Under the pieces are notes generated by a model. That model ran no database searches. It saw only the letters and a program-made list of their open reading frames with translations, and had not been told where the DNA came from. Of a stretch of DNA of 64,000 nucleotides, positions 60,432-64,000 are shown piece after piece (positions within the stretch are counted from its first letter, which is position 1; the number at the start of each line of letters is the position of its first letter). Made by a program: the position numbers and the translations under genes. Where the stretch lies: positions 114,239 to 178,238 of the forward strand of contig NZ_JAVIKH010000003.1 in assembly GCF_033962415.1 (NCBI RefSeq). The letters are read 5' to 3'. This DNA is from Candidatus Cetobacterium colombiensis (lineage in GTDB: Bacteria; Fusobacteriota; Fusobacteriia; Fusobacteriales; Fusobacteriaceae).

Positions 60432-60541
60432 AAACTTCATCTCCTTTAGTATAATATAAAATATGTAATTATAGATTATAATATATTTGTGTCCAAATTA
60501 TGTCATAGCATATATTTTATTAGCGTTTCTAAAACATTAAC

Positions 60542-60570
60542 TTGACTACGTTAAATTTTTCTAATATCAT
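60542..60570 (+). promoter_or_regulatory. Promoter of rlmF
   Basis: TTGACT, 17-base spacer, TATCAT, about 50 bases before the rlmF start. Confidence 0.65.
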
Positions 60571-60618
60571 TTATTATAAACAAAAAATATAAAATTAAAT
60601 AAAAGGAAGTGTTCTTAA

Positions 60619-61506
60619 TTGAAAAAAGAAATAAAAAAAGGTGAGCTACATCCTAATAATCCACATAAAGGAAAATATGACTTTAGTATTTTAAGTGAGA
60701 AGTTACCTGAATTGCATTCATTTATAAAAAAAAATCCAATTGGAGAAGATACAATAGACTTTAGTGACAATGAAGCTATAATTTGTTTAAATAAAGCATT
60801 AATAAAAACATATTATAATATTGATAATTGGGATATTCCTACAGGTTTTTTATGTCCTCCAATTCCTGGAAGAGCAGATTATATTCACTATATAGCAGAA
60901 TTATTATCTAAAAAAGAAAATATAAATGTATTGGATATAGGAACTGGTGCAAACTGTATTTATCCAATTATTGGAAGTCAAACTTATGGTTGGAATTTTA
61001 CAGCTTCAGATATAGATCCAAAGTCTATTGAAAATGCTCAGAAAATAATAGATACAAATCCAAGTTTAAAAGATAAAGTTAAATTAAAACTTCAAGAAGA
61101 TAAAAATCATATTTTTACAGGAGTTATTGATTCTAGTGACAAATTTGATTTAACAATGTGTAATCCACCGTTTCACTCATCACTTGAAGAAGCATTAAAA
61201 GCAAATAAAAGAAAGGTTGATAATCTTAATAAAGGAAATAAAAATATAAAAAAAGGATTGAATTTTGGAGGACAAAAAGCTGAATTGTGGTGTCCTGGTG
61301 GAGAGCGTCTTTTTCTAAAAAAAATGGCAAAAGAAAGTGTACTTTTTGCTAAGCAAGTTTTTTATTTTACATCTTTAGTTTCTAATAAAGATAATATAAA
61401 ACCCACAATAAAGATACTTGAAAAATTAGGAGCTAAGTGTCAACTTTTAGAAATGAGCCAAGGGCAAAAGGTAAGTAGAGTTTTAGCTTGGACTTTTAAA
61501 AAGTAA
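60619..61506 (+). CDS. rlmF: 23S rRNA (adenine1618-N6)-methyltransferase
   Basis: 295 residues. L-H-P-N-N-P-H-K-G-K-Y-D-F near the start, I-P-G-R-A-D-Y-I-H-Y, the SAM loop V-L-D-I-G-T-G-A-N-C-I-Y-P, and the catalytic M-C-N-P-P-F-H-S-S (N-P-P-F) are all RlmF hallmarks, as is E-L-W-C-P-G-G-E. It methylates N6 of A1618 in 23S rRNA. The start is TTG at 60619 with AAGGAAG upstream; no ATG fits the conserved N-terminus. Confidence 0.93.
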   Translation: MKKEIKKGELHPNNPHKGKYDFSILSEKLPELHSFIKKNPIGEDTIDFSDNEAIICLNKALIKTYYNIDNWDIPTGFLCPPIPGRADYIHYIAELLSKKENINVLDIGTGANCIYPIIGSQTYGWNFTASDIDPKSIENAQKIIDTNPSLKDKVKLKLQEDKNHIFTGVIDSSDKFDLTMCNPPFHSSLEEALKANKRKVDNLNKGNKNIKKGLNFGGQKAELWCPGGERLFLKKMAKESVLFAKQVFYFTSLVSNKDNIKPTIKILEKLGAKCQLLEMSQGQKVSRVLAWTFKK

Positions 61507-61509
61507 ATT

Positions 61510-61547
61510 AAAAAATAATGAGAGTCTTTTTTAGATTCTCATTATTT
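61510..61547. terminator. Terminator after rlmF
   Basis: AATAATGAGA/TCTCATTATT with an inner TCT/AGA extension. T-run short on plus, better on minus. Confidence 0.6.
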
Positions 61548-61633
61548 ATAATTTTTTATAGTATTCATAAGATGTCAACAATAAATTATAATGACTAATA
61601 TCCCCCATATTTATCGTAAATAATTATTGTTTT

Positions 61634-61786
61634 TCAATTAGTCGCAAAATTAACTTTTTTTTTATCCTCATTTTTTTTGATTTTATAAATTTCTTCATCA
61701 TCTTTTAAAGAAGTATTTACATAGTACTCATTTCTTAAATAAATTAAATATCCTAAACAAACTATAAATAAAAAGACCAATATCAT
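61634..61786 (-). CDS. 50-residue single-span membrane protein
   Basis: An N-terminal membrane helix (I-L-V-F-L-F-I-V-C-L-G-Y-L-I-Y-L) is followed by a charged Lys/Glu/Asp tail (K-D-D-E-E-I-Y-K-I-K-K-N-E-D-K-K-K). The ATG at 61786 is preceded by GGGGGTGGA, a strong ribosome binding site; an ATG 30 bases earlier has none. Function unknown. It lies alone between rlmF (convergent) and the transglycosylase gene. Confidence 0.6.
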   Translation of the reverse strand: MILVFLFIVCLGYLIYLRNEYYVNTSLKDDEEIYKIKKNEDKKKVNFATN

Positions 61787-61919
61787 AAAATCCACCCCCA
61801 ATAATTTTATTTTCACTTCTCTTTTTATAGGATACTATAAAAATTTATTAAACTCAATACTCCATTTTTTATTATTTTCACTTCAATTTTTGAACTATTA
61901 ATTTAATATTAAAACATTT

Positions 61920-62447
61920 TTATTGGTTGTTCAAATTAAAAATATATTTTTTATTGAAATTCCCAGTATAAATTTTTAATACATCTGAAACATACTTATC
62001 AGTTGAAGTAAATGGAGGGATATTTGTATAAGTTTCAATAGTTTTACTTTTAGAATTATAACTTGCAAGAGCTAAAGCAATATCGTCATTATTTAATTTT
62101 AAACATTCTGAAAAATATTTAATTCCACCTTCAATATTTGAAGAAATATTAAATGGATTTATATTAAAACTTTCTGCAATATCTGGCATAATTTGCATTA
62201 ATCCAATAGCTCCATTTTCAGAGATAGCATCGTGGTTAAAATTACTTTCTACCTTTATAATAGATGTTATTAAAGTTGGATCAATTTCATATTTATTTGA
62301 AAACTTAATTATATCTTCATATATAAATTGAGCATGCTCCATATTAGAAGTATTTTTCGATATATATTTTTCTAAAAATTCGTTGCTTGAAAAAATAGTT
62401 GAGTTGACTAAGCAGAATAAAAAACAAAAATATTTAACTTTTTTCAT
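61920..62447 (-). CDS. Lytic murein transglycosylase (Slt/GH23 type)
   Basis: 175 residues with a signal peptide (Y-F-C-F-L-F-C-L-V-N-S-T-I-F-S). The SLT domain shows P-T-L-I-T-S-I-I-K-V-E-S-N-F-N (catalytic Glu about 69), N-G-A-I-G-L-M-Q-I-M-P and A-L-A-S-Y-N-S. It cleaves glycan strands in the periplasm. Shorter than E. coli MltE-like proteins, with essentially only the catalytic domain. AAGGAGGAG precedes the ATG. It lies 72 bases downstream of the second histidine kinase and could be co-transcribed with it. Confidence 0.88.
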   Translation of the reverse strand: MKKVKYFCFLFCLVNSTIFSSNEFLEKYISKNTSNMEHAQFIYEDIIKFSNKYEIDPTLITSIIKVESNFNHDAISENGAIGLMQIMPDIAESFNINPFNISSNIEGGIKYFSECLKLNNDDIALALASYNSKSKTIETYTNIPPFTSTDKYVSDVLKIYTGNFNKKYIFNLNNQ

Positions 62448-62519
62448 AAACTCCTCCTTGAAAATTTATTTAGTAGTCTATATTTTTATTTTAAATTAGA
62501 GTCGTTTCCTTCTTTTTAA

Positions 62520-63854
62520 TTATATATTTGGTAAAATTATTTTAAAAATAACTCCATCAATTGTATTTTCCACAGCATAATTTCCATTGTGTTTATTGAT
62601 AATATCTGCGACAATAGCTAATCCAAAACCCCAATTATCAATTTTAGAATGTTTTTCCATAAAAAAGAAGGGTTCCCATATTTTCAAAATTTTATCTTTA
62701 GGAATATTATGACCATTGTTATATATAGAAAAAATAATATGATTACTATCAGAATTAATTTTAATTATTATATTGTTTTTAGTAAATTTTAAACTATTAG
62801 AAATTAAATTTGTAATAGCTACTTTAATTAAATTATAATCAGCGTATACCTCAACAGAGTTCGAAATAAAACTAACATCTATATTTTTTTCAGAGAAGTC
62901 TAAGTAAAATTTTTCTAAAATATTTTCAATAAGAGTATTAAGATGAAATCTTGAAAATTCTAAAGATTTAGAGTTTTCAGCTAAAAGTTGGAATTTTTTT
63001 GCCATTTGAGAAATTCCAATACATTCATTAATAATAAAATCACAATAAACTTTATCCTCTTCTTTTAAAATATCTTTAATATAGTAAGCATATCCATTAA
63101 TTATAGTTATGGGTGTTTTTAATTCATGAGCTAAGCTATTATAAAAATGTTTTTGAGATTCATATCTTTTATTTAAAAATTCAAAATATTCATTTAATTC
63201 TAAAGAAATTTCAGATATTTTTTTTGAGATACTTTCGAATTCATCTCCAGATTTTATTAAAGAAACTTTAGAAAAATCTTTTTTAGAGATTTTATCTAAA
63301 GAAAATTCAATCGAAGAAATAGAATAAGTTATTTTTCTTAAATAATAGGTGTAAATGCACCAAATGAAAAGAGAAATAAATAAAAAAATGTATAAAAAAA
63401 ATGTTCTCATTAATTTTATATTTTCTTCAATTGAAGGAAGAGATAAGCAAATAATGATATAGTTATTTTCTTTTTTAAAAACTCTTATCAAAAAAGAACT
63501 ATTAAGATTTTTTTGTTGAAAATTACGAGTAATAGATCCTGTTTTATTTAATCTTTTTAAAGCTTCATCCCCAAACCAAAAATCATATTTCCAATTATTT
63601 TTTTGGAAAAGAGATATCTTTAAAGCATTGTTAAATTCAAAGTTATTTTGTAGTACAGGAATTTTACCAATTAATACATCTGAAGAAGGATTAATTATAT
63701 TATTTTGTATAGTGCTTTCAATATTATTAAGTTCAATATTTTTTTGATAAAAATAATATCTTTTTCCAAATTTCTCAGTTAAAATAAAAAAAAGAAAAAG
63801 ACTAATTAGTAGTGTCATGTTTATAATAATAAATGATTTTCTTTTTAAATTCAT
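62520..63854 (-). CDS. Sensor histidine kinase (second two-component system)
   Basis: 444 residues. Membrane helices at about 8-26 and 150-172 enclose a periplasmic sensor of about 120 residues. HAMP-like linker, H-box N-S-L-A-H-E-L-K-T-P-I (His243), N-box N-L-I-S-N-S-L-K-F, and G-box W-G-F-G-L-A-I-V are present. The start ATG overlaps the response-regulator stop (ATGA). The stimulus is unknown. Confidence 0.9.
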   Translation of the reverse strand: MNLKRKSFIIINMTLLISLFLFFILTEKFGKRYYFYQKNIELNNIESTIQNNIINPSSDVLIGKIPVLQNNFEFNNALKISLFQKNNWKYDFWFGDEALKRLNKTGSITRNFQQKNLNSSFLIRVFKKENNYIIICLSLPSIEENIKLMRTFFLYIFLFISLFIWCIYTYYLRKITYSISSIEFSLDKISKKDFSKVSLIKSGDEFESISKKISEISLELNEYFEFLNKRYESQKHFYNSLAHELKTPITIINGYAYYIKDILKEEDKVYCDFIINECIGISQMAKKFQLLAENSKSLEFSRFHLNTLIENILEKFYLDFSEKNIDVSFISNSVEVYADYNLIKVAITNLISNSLKFTKNNIIIKINSDSNHIIFSIYNNGHNIPKDKILKIWEPFFFMEKHSKIDNWGFGLAIVADIINKHNGNYAVENTIDGVIFKIILPNI

Positions 63855-64000
63855 TTTTCAATCACCAAAGAATAACCAATTCCCCTTTTATTTTTTATAT
63901 TTTTCAATTCTAATTTTTTTCTTAAATTTGCAATATGTGTATCAATAGTCCTAATATCTCCATCAAAATCAAATCCCCATATATATTCAATTAGCTGCTC
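63851..64000 (-). CDS. OmpR-family response regulator, C-terminal fragment (cut by window end)
   Basis: The last 49 residues of a winged-helix DNA-binding domain: Y-I-W-G-F-D-F-D-G-D-I-R-T-I-D-T-H-I-A-N-L-R-K-K-L and R-G-I-G-Y-S-L are canonical OmpR/PhoB motifs. The rest of the gene lies beyond base 64000. Its TGA overlaps the kinase start codon by 4 bases. Confidence 0.92.
   Translation of the reverse strand, partial: EQLIEYIWGFDFDGDIRTIDTHIANLRKKLELKNIKNKRGIGYSLVIEK

Overview
The window is a very AT-rich, gene-dense bacterial chromosome segment. It probably comes from the Fusobacteriota, Fusobacteriaceae level (for example Cetobacterium, Fusobacterium or a relative). Supporting signs are a giant Asn/Gly-rich autotransporter with a C-terminal beta-barrel, a periplasmic/outer-membrane protein complement, a trimeric [FeFe] hydrogenase, AddAB, RNase M5, SpmA/SpmB without any sporulation genes, and codon use dominated by AAA, ATA and TTA. 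The genus cannot be fixed from the sequence. No rRNA, tRNA, CRISPR array, prophage or insertion sequence was found.

Layout. 1-5.1 kb: 3' part of an autotransporter gene, open from base 1, followed by two terminators. 5.2-9.6 kb: an RNA methyltransferase, a compact locus encoding a 25-residue hydrophobic peptide inside an inverted-repeat leader, guaA under a guanine riboswitch with attenuator, rnmV, and two small minus-strand genes. 9.7-15.6 kb: udk, a deoxynucleoside kinase, a LysE-like exporter, mnmA, a SIR2-like gene split at an A AAA AAG slippery heptamer, and a RelA/SpoT-domain protein. 15.6-27.8 kb: a co-directional run with cls, mog, addB, addA, a ThiB/ThiP-like transporter pair, spmA, spmB and an LD-carboxypeptidase. 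27.8-33.3 kb: an HdeD-like membrane protein, a DXS-like enzyme with altered substrate residues, an ADP-ribosylglycohydrolase-like protein, gltS and murI. 33.4-44.1 kb: mostly small or poorly characterised genes, a candidate small RNA, a multi-helix mechanosensitive channel with a 28-residue upstream peptide, cobB, a DeoR regulator, a CrtI-like oxidoreductase and a putative porin. 44.3-48.7 kb: a PhnA-type zinc-ribbon protein and the three hydrogenase genes. 48.7-53.4 kb: a periplasmic M14-type carboxypeptidase-like protein behind an unidentified structured leader RNA, an AIM24 protein, and an M20 peptidase with a two-gene DUF5058-type membrane system. 53.6-64 kb: a DUF1275 protein, ywbE, a heterodimeric ABC exporter, a two-component system with a His/Met-rich sensor, rlmF, a lytic transglycosylase and a second two-component system cut by the window end.

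How the genes fit together. Several are housekeeping functions: nucleotide salvage and GMP synthesis, tRNA thiolation, rRNA processing and methylation, DNA repair, and wall precursor D-Glu. The FeFe hydrogenase fits a strictly anaerobic fermentative life, with gltS and the peptidase-linked transporters fitting amino-acid fermentation. The items most worth following up are the type I toxin-antitoxin-like locus near 6.3 kb, the probable programmed frameshift at 13,745-13,751 next to an alarmone-synthetase-like gene, and the unassigned leader RNA at about 49.9-50.04 kb.
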